Shown here in pieces: positions 33,833 through 42,411 of a DNA stretch of 64,000 nucleotides. The stretch spans positions 86,025 through 150,024 of the forward strand of contig NZ_JAEKIS010000013.1 in NCBI RefSeq assembly GCF_017311415.1. The letters are read 5' to 3'. A program made the translations under genes and the position numbers. The notes under the pieces were generated by a model. The model had not been told where the DNA came from, ran no database searches, and saw only the letters and a program-made list of their open reading frames with translations. Numbering within the stretch: the first letter of the stretch is position 1; each line of letters begins with the position of its first letter. Source of the DNA: Salipiger abyssi. GTDB taxonomy: Bacteria > Pseudomonadota > Alphaproteobacteria > Rhodobacterales > Rhodobacteraceae.

Positions 33833-34075
33833 ATGGCCATCGAAGCGACGGAGATCGAGCAGCTGATACGGGCCGCCTTTCCCGATGCGAAGATCACAAT
33901 CACCGACCTTGCGGGGGACAGCAATCACTATGCTGCCGAGGTGATCGACGAGAGCTTTCGTGGCAAGAACCGCGTTCAGCAGCAGCGCGCGGTCTATGCC
34001 GCGCTGAAGGGCAAGATGGACGGCAATAACGGCGCGCTGCACGCGCTTGCGCTGACCACCAAGTCGCCCGACTGA
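33833..34075 (+). CDS. bolA: BolA-family protein
   Basis: An 80-aa BolA-fold protein with the DSNHYAAEVIDESFRGKNRVQQQRAVYAAL core and the conserved histidine in NGALHALAL. BolA proteins form heterodimers with CGFS monothiol glutaredoxins to carry a [2Fe-2S] cluster. The gene lies 127 bp upstream of just such a glutaredoxin, so the pair very probably acts together. Confidence 0.92.
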   Translation: MAIEATEIEQLIRAAFPDAKITITDLAGDSNHYAAEVIDESFRGKNRVQQQRAVYAALKGKMDGNNGALHALALTTKSPD

Positions 34076-34206
34076 TGACAGAGCCAAGCGGCCTGCTCGG
34101 CGTATCCACATGGTGCGCGGATCTGGCCGGCTTCATGAGACACGGCTCGCGATACTGGCGGGCCAGGCGCGCGAAAGAGCGGCGCCTCGTAAGGAGAACA
34201 CGATGA
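34075..34206 (+). CDS. Possible 43-residue ORF bridging bolA and grxD
   Basis: The stop of bolA and the start of this ORF overlap as TGATG, and its own stop overlaps the grxD start as ATGA, so it exactly fills the gap. The product would be basic and Arg-rich (RHGSRYWRARRAKERRLVRR), beginning MTEPSGLLG. No ribosome-binding site precedes it, so translation would rely on coupling. It may be chance; comparison between related genomes would decide. Confidence 0.25.
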   Translation: MTEPSGLLGVSTWCADLAGFMRHGSRYWRARRAKERRLVRRTR

Positions 34207-34565
34207 CCGACGCGAAGACGACGATCGACGACACGGTGAAAGCCAATGATGTGGTGCTGTTCATGAAAGGCACCAAGACCCAGCCGCAATGCGGCTTTTC
34301 CAGCCGCGTTGCGGGCGTGCTGAATTACATGGGGGTGGATTTCCTCGATGTGAACGTGCTGGCCGACGACGGGATCCGTCAGGGCATCAAGGATTATTCC
34401 GACTGGCCGACCATCCCGCAGCTCTATGTGAAGGGCGAATTCGTCGGCGGCTGCGACATCATCACCGAGATGACTCTGTCGGGTGAGCTCGACCAGCTCT
34501 TCGAGACCAGCGGCGTGACCTATAACAAGGATGCCGCCGAGAAGATCCGCGAAGCCAACGCCTGA
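34203..34565 (+). CDS. grxD: Monothiol glutaredoxin Grx4 type
   Basis: A 120-aa CGFS glutaredoxin: PQCGFSSRVAGVL (Cys30) is the cluster- and glutathione-binding motif, WPTIPQLYVKGEFVGGCDI the thioredoxin-fold cis-proline region. The ATG at 34203 follows AAGGAG. With BolA it forms the [2Fe-2S] transfer and iron-sensing module. A terminator follows. Confidence 0.95.
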   Translation: MTDAKTTIDDTVKANDVVLFMKGTKTQPQCGFSSRVAGVLNYMGVDFLDVNVLADDGIRQGIKDYSDWPTIPQLYVKGEFVGGCDIITEMTLSGELDQLFETSGVTYNKDAAEKIREANA

Positions 34566-34593
34566 GGGCACACCCTGCCCCGGCGATTGGGAA

Positions 34594-34618
34594 AAGCAGC
34601 CCCCGGGGCTGCTTTTTT
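34594..34618 (+). terminator. Rho-independent terminator after grxD
   Basis: AGCAGCCCC pairs with GGGGCTGCT, followed by TTTTTT at 34613-34618. It lies about 30 bp after the grxD stop. Confidence 0.9.
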
Positions 34619-34653
34619 CATTCCGGGATAGGGGTTAGCGCTGAGCGCGGGTA

Positions 34654-34671
34654 TTTCGGGATATCCCGAAA
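34654..34671. promoter_or_regulatory. Perfect 18-bp palindrome upstream of a GNAT gene
   Basis: TTTCGGGATATCCCGAAA lies 20 bp upstream of the GNAT start codon. The same 7-bp arms TTTCGGG/CCCGAAA, with a different 4-nt centre, recur at 35245-35262 on the other side of the gene. A dimeric regulator site is likely. No regulator gene adjoins it. Confidence 0.5.
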
Positions 34672-34691
34672 CGATAGGGAAAGGCGCTGAA

Positions 34692-35195
34692 ATGCCAGAG
34701 ATCGAGATTCGCGACGCCCGCGCGGCGGAGGAGCTGGCAGCGGTACGCGCGCTCTGCATGGATTACCGTAGGCACCTCGCCGAACACGACCCGATGGGCC
34801 GCGTGCTGGTCGACAGCTTCTATCCCGAAGCGGCCTATGCCGAGACGCTGGCCAGACTGCCCGAGGGGCATGACGCGGTGCTGCTGGCAATGGCCGGAGG
34901 CAGCCCCGTCGGCTGCGCCATGTCGCACGCGCTGGAGGATGGCAGCTGCGAGATCAAGCGGCTCTATGTGGCGCCCGAAGGCCGGGGCAAGGGTGCCGCC
35001 CGCGCGCTGGTGCAGGAGCTGCTGGCGCGCGCCAGGGCACGCGGCCAGAGCCGCGCCCTGCTCGACACGATGAAGACCCTGCATGCGGCCCGCGCGCTCT
35101 ATCTTGCCATGGGGTTTCGCGAATGCGGACCCTACCTGACCTATGCGCCCGGTGAGGCCGAAGAGCTGTGCTTTTTCGAGATGCCTTTGACGTAA
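34692..35195 (+). CDS. GNAT-family N-acetyltransferase
   Basis: A 167-aa single GNAT domain with the acetyl-CoA loop VAPEGRGKGAARALV (about 97-111), the preceding strand CEIKRLYV, and a YLAMGFRECGPYLTYAPGE ending typical of amino-acid or small-amine acetyltransferases. It is flanked by two identical-arm palindromes, suggesting dedicated control. It converges on ccmE. Confidence 0.87.
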   Translation: MPEIEIRDARAAEELAAVRALCMDYRRHLAEHDPMGRVLVDSFYPEAAYAETLARLPEGHDAVLLAMAGGSPVGCAMSHALEDGSCEIKRLYVAPEGRGKGAARALVQELLARARARGQSRALLDTMKTLHAARALYLAMGFRECGPYLTYAPGEAEELCFFEMPLT

Positions 35196-35199
35196 AACG

Positions 35200-35226
35200 C
35201 AAAAGGCGCGCCCAAACGGCGCGCCC
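35200..35226 (-). terminator. Terminator of ccmE
   Basis: GGCGCGCC (35205-35212) and GGCGCGCC (35218-35225), self-complementary arms around CAAAC, are followed on the minus strand by TTTT. Positioned about 45 bp beyond the ccmE stop. Confidence 0.6.
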
Positions 35227-35244
35227 TCGATCAGCTCAGCCCTT

Positions 35245-35262
35245 TTTCGGGTGTTCCCGAAA
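35245..35262. promoter_or_regulatory. Second TTTCGGG-N4-CCCGAAA inverted repeat
   Basis: Arms are identical to those of the palindrome at 34654-34671, here around TGTT. It lies between the 3' ends of the GNAT gene and ccmE, 10 bp from the ccmE stop. It may be a second operator, looping with the first, or an RNA structure at the ccmE transcript end. Confidence 0.4.
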
Positions 35263-35271
35263 GACCGAAGC

Positions 35272-35721
35272 TCAGCTGCTGGGCTCCTTGTAGACCCCCT
35301 GCTCCTTCAGCGCGTCCATCACCTCTTTCGGCATATAGGTCTCGTCATGCTTGGCGAGGATCTCCGAGGCCTTGAACACCCCGTCCACATAGCGCCCGGT
35401 GCCCACCATGCCCTGGTTTTCCGAGAAGAGATCCGGCAGCACACCGGCAAAGATCACCGGGACAGTGGCGCCGCCATCGGTCACGTTGAAGCGGATCTCG
35501 TGACCGTCGCCGCGAATGAGCGAGCCCTCTTCCACCAGACCGCCGATGCGGAAGGTCTCGTTCGGCGAGGGCGGCTCCTCCATCACCTGGCTGGGCGAGC
35601 GGAAGAAGTTGATGCCGTCGCGCATCGCATAGCCGATCAGCGCGGTGGAGATCACCAGCGCCACGGCGGCGAGCGCAACCACCTGGATGCGGCGCTGCTT
35701 CTTCAGCGATTTGAGCGACAT
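35272..35721 (-). CDS. ccmE: Cytochrome c-type biogenesis protein CcmE
   Basis: Periplasmic heme chaperone that covalently binds heme through a histidine before passing it to CcmF. The 149-aa protein has a membrane anchor at about 12-32, the OB-fold core with FRIGGLVEEGS, and the heme-binding LAKHDETYMP (His125 and Tyr129). It stands apart from ccmF-ccmH (7186-9156), beside murI. Confidence 0.95.
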   Translation of the reverse strand: MSLKSLKKQRRIQVVALAAVALVISTALIGYAMRDGINFFRSPSQVMEEPPSPNETFRIGGLVEEGSLIRGDGHEIRFNVTDGGATVPVIFAGVLPDLFSENQGMVGTGRYVDGVFKASEILAKHDETYMPKEVMDALKEQGVYKEPSS

Positions 35722-35835
35722 GGTGCCTCCTCCTACCCGAGTCCGCCGCGGATGTTCATCAGCTTACACTATATGGCATTCAAAAGCCCGGATGTAAGTG
35801 CGCCAGATCAAATTGCGGCGCCCTGACGCGGGGGC

Positions 35836-36648
35836 TCAGGCCGCCTCGAACGCGATCTCGCGGCGCAGGAAGCGTGTCGCATGGCGCGACACCTTGCGCG
35901 GGTCGCCGGTGGTGAGAAAGCGCGTCTCGCTGCCCGAGCCCAGCATGTCGGGATGGCGCTGGAGATAATCCGCCAGCGACTCGGCCACCAGATTGGCCTG
36001 CGAATAGACCGAGACCTCCGGCCCCAGCGCGTCCTGAAAGATGTCCTGCATCAGCGGGTAATGCGTGCAGCCGAGAATCGCCGCCTGCGGCGTCGGCATC
36101 TTGCGCTTGAGCGCGTCCACATGCGAGCGCACCAGCGCCTCGGCGAGGATCATGTCGCCCTCTTCGATCGCGTCGACAAGCCCGCCGCAGGCCTGCGCCT
36201 CCACATCCACGCCGATGGCGCGGAAGGCCAGCTCGCGCTGAAAAGCGCGGCTGCGCACGGTGGCGGGCGTGGCGAACAGCGCCACATGCTGCACGCCCAC
36301 CTCGCGCGGGGGCGAGTTGTCGCCCCATTGCCGTTCGGTCATCGCCTCGATCAGCGGCACAAAGACCCCCAGCACGCGCTTGTCGCGGGGGATCCAGCTC
36401 TCCTGCATCCGGCGCAGCGCGGCGGCAGAGGCGGTGTTGCAGGCGAGGATCACCAGATCGCAGCCCGCCTCCCAGATCCGCTCCACCGCAGCGGTGGTAA
36501 GGTTGTAGATATCGTCTGCATCGCGCACGCCATAAGGCGCGTTGGCGGTGTCGGCGAAATAGACGAAAGGCACCTCGGGCAGCCGCTTGGCCACCGCGTC
36601 GAGCACCGTCAGCCCGCCCAGTCCGGAATCGAACACACCTACCGCCAT
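35836..36648 (-). CDS. murI: Glutamate racemase
   Basis: Supplies D-glutamate for peptidoglycan. The 270-aa protein has [14 protein letters not shown] at the start and the two catalytic cysteines in [10 protein letters not shown] (Cys70) and ILGCTHYPL (Cys194). The ATG at 36648 follows GGAGG. Single gene between ccmE and the ior gene. Length and active site are normal. Confidence 0.95.
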   Translation of the reverse strand: MAVGVFDSGLGGLTVLDAVAKRLPEVPFVYFADTANAPYGVRDADDIYNLTTAAVERIWEAGCDLVILACNTASAAALRRMQESWIPRDKRVLGVFVPLIEAMTERQWGDNSPPREVGVQHVALFATPATVRSRAFQRELAFRAIGVDVEAQACGGLVDAIEEGDMILAEALVRSHVDALKRKMPTPQAAILGCTHYPLMQDIFQDALGPEVSVYSQANLVAESLADYLQRHPDMLGSGSETRFLTTGDPRKVSRHATRFLRREIAFEAA

Positions 36649-36746
36649 CTGCCTGCCTCCGCCTCGCACGCCGCGCGAGTCGCGCGGCGCTGTTTTGCTC
36701 TTAGGCAGGTTGTGCCGGAAAATCCATTCCGACGGAAGCCGCAGAC

Positions 36747-39700
36747 CTATTCGGCGGCCTGCGCGAGCGGCGCCCCGCCCTGACGGATCGCCGCGAGCAG
36801 CTCCTCGCGGCGCTTGGCGGCCTGCTGCTGGTTCTTCTCCTTCACCGGGCCGAAACCGCGGATCGACAGCGGCAGCTCGGCCAGCGCGACGGTGGCGTCT
36901 AGCGTCTCGGGCGTGACCTTGGGCAGCACCTCGGCCATATCGGCCTCGTATTCGGCGATCAGCGCGCGCTCCATCTTGCGCTCCGCCGTGCGCCCGAACG
37001 GATCGAGCGGCGTGCCGCGCAGACCCTTGAGCTTTGCCAGCACACCGAAGCCGCGCAACATGCCCTCGCCATAGCGCTTCTTGACCGGGCGGCCGTCGGG
37101 GCCGGTCTTCGACAGCATCGGCGGCGCCAGGTGGAAGGACATCTTGAACCCGTCCTCGAAGGTCGCGAGCGCCTTGTCATGAGTCTCCAGATGCAGCCGC
37201 GCCACCTCGTACTCGTCCTTGTAGGCGAGCAGCTTGTGATAGCCCTTGGCCAGCGCCTCGCGCAGGCGCGTGTCCTCGGCCTGATCGAGCATCCGGCGAT
37301 AGCGCTTGGCCAGCCGCTTGCCCTGATAGGCGATGAGATGGTTTTCGCGGAAGGCGATCTTTTCGTCGAGCGTCTTGGGCTTGTCGACGACATTCGGCGT
37401 CAGCAGCCGCGCCGCCTCTTCGGGATGCAGTGTGGCCCAGCGGCCGATCTCGAAGGCGCGCAGGTTCTTCTCCACCGCCGCGCCGTTCAGCTCCACCGCC
37501 CGGGCGATGGCATCATGCGGCACCGGGACCAGCCCCCGCTGCCAGGCGGCGCCGAGGATCATCATGTTGGAAAAGATCGAATCGCCCAGCGTCGCGCGCG
37601 CCAGCTCGCTGGCGTCGAAAAGCTGCACCCGGTCCTGCATCCGCGCCTCGAGCGCCAGCTTCAGCCGGTCGGAGGGCAGTGCGAATTCGGTGTCGCGGGT
37701 GAAATCGCCGGTGATGATCTCGTGGCTGTTGACCACCGCACCGGTGCGGCCCGCGCGGGTCAGACCCAGCGTCTTGGCGCCGGCGCTCACCACCAGATCG
37801 CCGCCGATCAGCGCGTCGGCCTCGCCGATGGCCACGCGCACCGCCGAGATATCCTCGGGGCGATTGGCCAGCCGCAAGTGGATATGCACCGCACCGCCCT
37901 TCTGCGCGAGCCCGGCCATTTCCATCATGCCGGCGCCGAGCCCGGCGATCTGCGCCGCCTGCGCCAGCACCGCACCGATGGTCACCACACCGGTGCCGCC
38001 GACGCCGGTGATCACCACGTTATGGGTGCCGTCGATCTCGGGAAGCTGCGGCGTGGGCATGTCGGGCAGCTCAAGCGCGGTGGTCTCTCCCTTGCGGATC
38101 TTCGCCCCCTCCAGCGTCACGAAGCTCGGGCAGAAGCCTTTCAGGCAGGAGAAATCCTTGTTGCAGCTCGACTGGTCGATGGCGCGCTTGCGGCCAAGCT
38201 CGGTCTCTTCCGGCACGATGGCGACGCAGTTCGACTGCACGCCGCAATCGCCGCAGCCCTCGCAGACATCGGTGTTGATGAACACGCGCTGGTCGGGATC
38301 GGGGAACTTGCCGCGCTTGCGGCGGCGGCGCTTCTCGGCGGCGCAGGTCTGCACATAGACAATGGCCGAAACACCCTCGATCTCGGCAAAGCGTTTTTGC
38401 ACCGTGTCCATCTCGGCGCGCTCGTGTTTCTCGATGCCCTTGGGAAAGGCGTCGAGGTCGATCTCTTCCTTCTCGTCATAGACCAGAGCGACGTGTTTCA
38501 CCCCCATCGCCAGCAGTTCCTCGGTGATCTGCTGCGCGCTCAGCCCGCCCTCGTTCTGCTGACCACCGGTCATGGCGACCGCATCGTTGAAGAGGATCTT
38601 GTAGGTGATGCTGGTGCCCGCCGCGACGGCGGCGCGAATGGCCTGTACGCCCGAATGGTTGTAGGTGCCGTCACCGAGATTCTGGAAGACATGCCTGGTG
38701 GTCGAGAACGGCGCCTCGCCGATCCAGTTCGCGCCCTCGCCGCCCATATGGGTGAAGCCGGTGGTCTCGCGGTCCATCCACTGCACCATGTAATGACAGC
38801 CGATCCCGGCATAGCCACGGCTGCCCTCGGGCAGCTTGGTGGAGGTGTTGTGCGGGCAGCCGGAACAGAAATAGGGCAGCCGCGCCGCGAGATCCTCGGC
38901 ATTGTCGGATTTACGCGCATCGGCGAGCGACCGGAGCGCCGCCCTGATGCCATCGGTGCCGCGTCCCTCCTCGATCAGGATGTCGCCGAGCCGTTCTGCG
39001 ATCATGATCGGATCGAGCGCCGCCTTGGTCTGGAACAGCTCCGGCCCGTGCATCGAACCGGCGCCGCCACCCTTGTGCCAGCCCCAGACGCGGCGGCCCC
39101 GGCGGTCGTCAAAGATCGCCTCCTTGACCTGCACCTCGATGAGCTTGCGCTTTTCCTCGACGACGACGATCAGGTCGAGCCCCTCGGCCCAGTCGTGGAA
39201 GCCCTTCATATCGAGCGGAAACACCTGCCCGACCTTGTAGGTGGTGATGCCGAGCCGCTCGGCCTCGTCGGCGTCGATGCCCAGCAGCGCCAGCGCGTGT
39301 TCGAGATCGAGCCAGTTCTTGCCCGCCGCGACAAAGCCGATCTTGGCGCCGGGCTTGCCCCACATGCGCTTGTCCATGCGGTTGGCGTGGGAAAACGCCT
39401 CTGCCGCAAAGCGCTTGTAGTCGATCATCCGCGCTTCCTGGTCGTGCGGATTGTCGCCGAGCCGGATATTGAGCCCGCCAGGCGGCATGTCGAACTGCGG
39501 CAGAACCAGCGACATGCGGTCGGGGCGGCCATCGACCACCGAAGTGGCCTCGACCGTGTCCTTCATGGTCTTGAGCCCGACCCAGACACCGGCAAAGCGC
39601 GACAGCGCATAGCCATATACACCGTAGTCGATGATTTCCTGCACGCCGGCGGGCGAGACCACCGGCATATAGGCATCCACCATCGCCCATTCCGACTGAT

Positions 39701-40169
39701 GCAGCACGGTGGAGCTTTCGCCGGTATGGTCGTCGCCCATGGCCATGAGCACGCCGCCGTGTTTCGAGGTGCCCGCCATATTGGCGTGCCGCATCACGTC
39801 GCCAGAGCGGTCGATCCCCGGCCCCTTGCCGTACCAGAGCCCGAAGACCCCGTCATATTTGCCTTCGCCACGCAGCTCGGCCTGCTGGCTGCCCCATAGG
39901 GCGGTTGCGGCCAGGTCTTCGTTCAGACCTTCCTGAAAGACGATATCGTTTTTCGTCAGGTATTTGCCGGCACGCCGCATCTGCATGTCCACGGCGCCGA
40001 GAGGCGAGCCGCGATATCCGGTCACATATCCTGCGGTGTTGAGCCCTGCTGCGCGGTCGCGTGCCTTTTGTATCAGCATCAGCCGTACCAGCGCCTGGGT
40101 ACCGTTTAGCAGCACCGGGCTTTTCTCCAGATCGAAGCGGTCTTCGAGCGAGATCTCTTGCTTGGTCAT
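36747..40169 (-). CDS. Indolepyruvate ferredoxin oxidoreductase, fused alpha-beta form
   Basis: Oxidatively decarboxylates aryl or branched 2-oxoacids to acyl-CoA with ferredoxin as acceptor. The 1140-aa single chain carries, in order, a pyrimidine-binding alpha-type region ([15 protein letters not shown]), the TPP-binding half ([24 protein letters not shown]), a cysteine-rich stretch [15 protein letters not shown] plus [14 protein letters not shown] for Fe-S clusters, and the gamma-type region [14 protein letters not shown]. This is the fused form common in aerobic proteobacteria. A LysR gene diverges from it, 165 bp between starts, and may control it. Confidence 0.9.
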   Translation of the reverse strand: MTKQEISLEDRFDLEKSPVLLNGTQALVRLMLIQKARDRAAGLNTAGYVTGYRGSPLGAVDMQMRRAGKYLTKNDIVFQEGLNEDLAATALWGSQQAELRGEGKYDGVFGLWYGKGPGIDRSGDVMRHANMAGTSKHGGVLMAMGDDHTGESSTVLHQSEWAMVDAYMPVVSPAGVQEIIDYGVYGYALSRFAGVWVGLKTMKDTVEATSVVDGRPDRMSLVLPQFDMPPGGLNIRLGDNPHDQEARMIDYKRFAAEAFSHANRMDKRMWGKPGAKIGFVAAGKNWLDLEHALALLGIDADEAERLGITTYKVGQVFPLDMKGFHDWAEGLDLIVVVEEKRKLIEVQVKEAIFDDRRGRRVWGWHKGGGAGSMHGPELFQTKAALDPIMIAERLGDILIEEGRGTDGIRAALRSLADARKSDNAEDLAARLPYFCSGCPHNTSTKLPEGSRGYAGIGCHYMVQWMDRETTGFTHMGGEGANWIGEAPFSTTRHVFQNLGDGTYNHSGVQAIRAAVAAGTSITYKILFNDAVAMTGGQQNEGGLSAQQITEELLAMGVKHVALVYDEKEEIDLDAFPKGIEKHERAEMDTVQKRFAEIEGVSAIVYVQTCAAEKRRRRKRGKFPDPDQRVFINTDVCEGCGDCGVQSNCVAIVPEETELGRKRAIDQSSCNKDFSCLKGFCPSFVTLEGAKIRKGETTALELPDMPTPQLPEIDGTHNVVITGVGGTGVVTIGAVLAQAAQIAGLGAGMMEMAGLAQKGGAVHIHLRLANRPEDISAVRVAIGEADALIGGDLVVSAGAKTLGLTRAGRTGAVVNSHEIITGDFTRDTEFALPSDRLKLALEARMQDRVQLFDASELARATLGDSIFSNMMILGAAWQRGLVPVPHDAIARAVELNGAAVEKNLRAFEIGRWATLHPEEAARLLTPNVVDKPKTLDEKIAFRENHLIAYQGKRLAKRYRRMLDQAEDTRLREALAKGYHKLLAYKDEYEVARLHLETHDKALATFEDGFKMSFHLAPPMLSKTGPDGRPVKKRYGEGMLRGFGVLAKLKGLRGTPLDPFGRTAERKMERALIAEYEADMAEVLPKVTPETLDATVALAELPLSIRGFGPVKEKNQQQAAKRREELLAAIRQGGAPLAQAAE

Positions 40170-40334
40170 GTGCGCCTCCCAACGCTCATCCGATGGGCAG
40201 TATGATGCAAGAATAGGTCAATTAAGCTGACCATCACAGGGAAATTTTTGTGATTTTGCCGAGTTACGAAACCATAGGTTCCCATTAGTGCATTGTGTCG
40301 TATACAGGGCCCGCAATCGGGGAAAGTTACCGCC

Positions 40335-41240
40335 ATGGACTGGGACAAGCTAAGAATCTTTCATGCCGTGGCCGATGCGGGCAGCCTCACACATGCAGGC
40401 GATGCGCTGCATCTGTCGCAATCGGCCGTGTCACGCCAGATCCGCTCTCTGGAGGAGTCGCTGAACGCGACGCTGTTCCACCGCCATGCGCGGGGGCTGA
40501 TTCTGACCGAACAGGGCGAACTGCTGTTCGACGCCACCGCCGCGATGGTCAAGCGCATCGACGCCGCCACCGCGCGCATCCGCGACAGCGAGGAGGAGGT
40601 GTTCGGCGAGCTCAAGGTCACCACCACCCACGGGTTCGGCGTGCTGTGGCTGGCCCCGCGGCTGACCAAGCTCTACGAAAAATATCCCGATCTCAAGATC
40701 GACCTCATGCTGGAAGAGCGCGTACTCGACCTGCCCATGCGCGAGGCCGACGTCGCAATCCGCATGAAGGAGCCGAGCCAGGCGGATCTGATCCGCAAGC
40801 GGCTGATGTCGGTCAAGATGCGCATGTATGCCTCGCCCGAATACGTCGCGCTGCGGGGCGAACCCCAAACGCTGGACGAGCTCTCCAATCACCGGCTGAT
40901 CTGCCAGAACCCGGTTTCGGCGCAGGTCAGCGCCGGCAAGCTGCTGGTGCAGGAGCTGCTGACCTACGACATCCAGACCGCGCTGACGGTGAACAACTAT
41001 TTCGGCGTGCTTCAGGCGGTGATCGCCAATCTCGGGATCGGAGTGCTGCCCGATTACATCATCGAGGACTTCCCCTCGATGATCCGCGTGCTGCCCGATG
41101 TCGAAAGCAACGAGGTGCCGGTGTTCCTCGCCTATCCCGAAGAACTGCGTCATTCCAAGCGGGTATCGGCCTTCCGAGACTTCGTTCAGGACGAAATCTT
41201 CGCGCATCGGCGGCAACTTAGAGCGATGGGCGCAGACTGA
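40335..41240 (+). CDS. LysR-family transcriptional regulator
   Basis: A 301-aa regulator with the N-terminal winged helix (DWDKLRIFHAVADAGSLTHAGDALHLSQSAVSRQIRSLEE) and a periplasmic-binding-like effector domain from about 90 onward. The ATG at 40335 fits the family start. It diverges from the fused ior gene, the classical layout for a LysR regulator and its target. The effector is unknown. Confidence 0.92.
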   Translation: MDWDKLRIFHAVADAGSLTHAGDALHLSQSAVSRQIRSLEESLNATLFHRHARGLILTEQGELLFDATAAMVKRIDAATARIRDSEEEVFGELKVTTTHGFGVLWLAPRLTKLYEKYPDLKIDLMLEERVLDLPMREADVAIRMKEPSQADLIRKRLMSVKMRMYASPEYVALRGEPQTLDELSNHRLICQNPVSAQVSAGKLLVQELLTYDIQTALTVNNYFGVLQAVIANLGIGVLPDYIIEDFPSMIRVLPDVESNEVPVFLAYPEELRHSKRVSAFRDFVQDEIFAHRRQLRAMGAD

Positions 41241-41310
41241 ATTCCCGTAAAAAGTGTGAGCCATGCGCCACACACATGGCGGGAATGCTGCGCCTGCGGC
41301 GTCTTAAACC

Positions 41311-41338
41311 TTGATCGACTCAGAACTGATAACATATT
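41311..41338 (+). promoter_or_regulatory. Promoter of a candidate small RNA
   Basis: TTGATC at 41311-41316 and CATATT at 41333-41338 with a 16-bp spacer form a reasonable sigma-70-type promoter in an otherwise GC-rich region, directly in front of a hairpin-and-terminator unit. Confidence 0.4.
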
Positions 41339-41343
41339 CGGCA

Positions 41344-41428
41344 GATGAAGCTTGAAGCGCCCTAGCGCGCATCATCTTCATACCTCCCTGTTGGACTTCG
41401 GCCGAGCTTTGTGCTCGGCCTTTTTTTT
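41344..41428 (+). ncRNA. Candidate trans-acting small RNA with exposed CCUCCC
   Basis: An 85-nt unit between the LysR and methyltransferase genes. A first stem-loop pairs ATGAAG with CTTCAT around an inner GCGC-CCTA-GCGC hairpin. A single-stranded TACCTCCCTGTTGGACTT follows, complementary to Shine-Dalgarno sequences. A strong terminator then pairs GGCCGAGC (41400-41407) with GCTCGGCC (41413-41420) and ends in eight T. The terminator belongs to no obvious gene, as the LysR stop is about 160 bp upstream. The design resembles anti-SD small RNAs of alphaproteobacteria. Confidence 0.55.
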
Positions 41429-41481
41429 GGCCATACCTCCGGATTCGTGGGTAGTGTTTGCGGAAACATCAGGAGGATCGC

Positions 41482-42339
41482 ATGACCGAGACCACACCCA
41501 ACACGGCACAGCAATCTTTCTGGAGCACCGGCCCGGGCCGGCACTGGGTGCGGCTGCACCGCGAGCTCGACATCCTGCATGAAAGGCTCACCGGGCTCAT
41601 CCTCGACGCCGCCGATCCGCAGCCGGGCGAGCGCGTGGTGGATATCGGCTGCGGCGCCGGCGCGGTGGCGATCGCGGCGGCGCAGCGCGTCGGACCCGAA
41701 GGCCACGTGCTGGGGCTCGATATCTCGGCGCCGCTGGTCGCTGTGGGGCGCGAACGGGCGGCGGAGCTGACGATCTGCGCGCCGGATTTCGTCGTCGCCG
41801 ATGCGCAGGTCTGGGCACATGAGGGCGCGCCCTTCGATCTCTGCGTTTCGCGCATGGGGCTGATGTTCTTTGCCGATCCGGTGGCGGGCTTTGCCAATCT
41901 GCTGGCACATCTGCGCCCCGGCGGGCGGCTGGTCTTTGCCGCCTGGGCGGCGGCGGAACACAATGGCTGGTTCCGCATCGCCGCCGAGGAGGCCGCAGCG
42001 CGGCTCGGCCCCTCCGCCCCCGGCGATCCGCACGCCCCCGGCCCCACCGCCTTTGCCGACCGCGCCCGGGTCGAGGCGCTGCTGGCCGAGGCGGGCGCCG
42101 CGCGCATCCGCTCCGAAGAGGTCGCCACCACGCTGAACATGCCCGGCGGCACCGCCGAGGCAGCGGCTCTGGCGCGCCATATCGGCCCGGTGGCCGCGCA
42201 GCTGCGCAGCAAAGAGGGCAGCGAGGTGGATGCGCAGGCGATCCTCGCCGCCGTCGAACGCCGCTTTGCCGAATACGATACGCCGGAGGGATGCGAAATT
42301 CCCGCACGTATCAACCTTTTCTCGGCGATCCGCCCCTGA
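41482..42339 (+). CDS. SAM-dependent methyltransferase
   Basis: A 285-aa class-I methyltransferase with motif I VVDIGCGAGAVAIAAA (about 61-76), motif II GHVLGLDISAPLV and the later LRPGGRLVFAAWA strand. The HENGWF-like region (AEHNGWFRIA) and overall layout are like UbiE/ArsM-type small-molecule methylases. AGGAGG lies 6 bases before the ATG. It precedes purL by 72 bp. The substrate is unknown. Confidence 0.87.
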   Translation: MTETTPNTAQQSFWSTGPGRHWVRLHRELDILHERLTGLILDAADPQPGERVVDIGCGAGAVAIAAAQRVGPEGHVLGLDISAPLVAVGRERAAELTICAPDFVVADAQVWAHEGAPFDLCVSRMGLMFFADPVAGFANLLAHLRPGGRLVFAAWAAAEHNGWFRIAAEEAAARLGPSAPGDPHAPGPTAFADRARVEALLAEAGAARIRSEEVATTLNMPGGTAEAAALARHIGPVAAQLRSKEGSEVDAQAILAAVERRFAEYDTPEGCEIPARINLFSAIRP

Positions 42340-42411
42340 GCGTCCGCGCCCCCTTCCCCCTGCGCCGGGCTTGGCTTAAAGAGCCCCCAAGTCTGCCAGA
42401 GGGGAAGCATC

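Noticed and set aside
37131..39899. 922-codon plus-strand open frame opposite the ior gene
   Set aside because: Mirror frame of a well-supported oxidoreductase; no recognisable domain.
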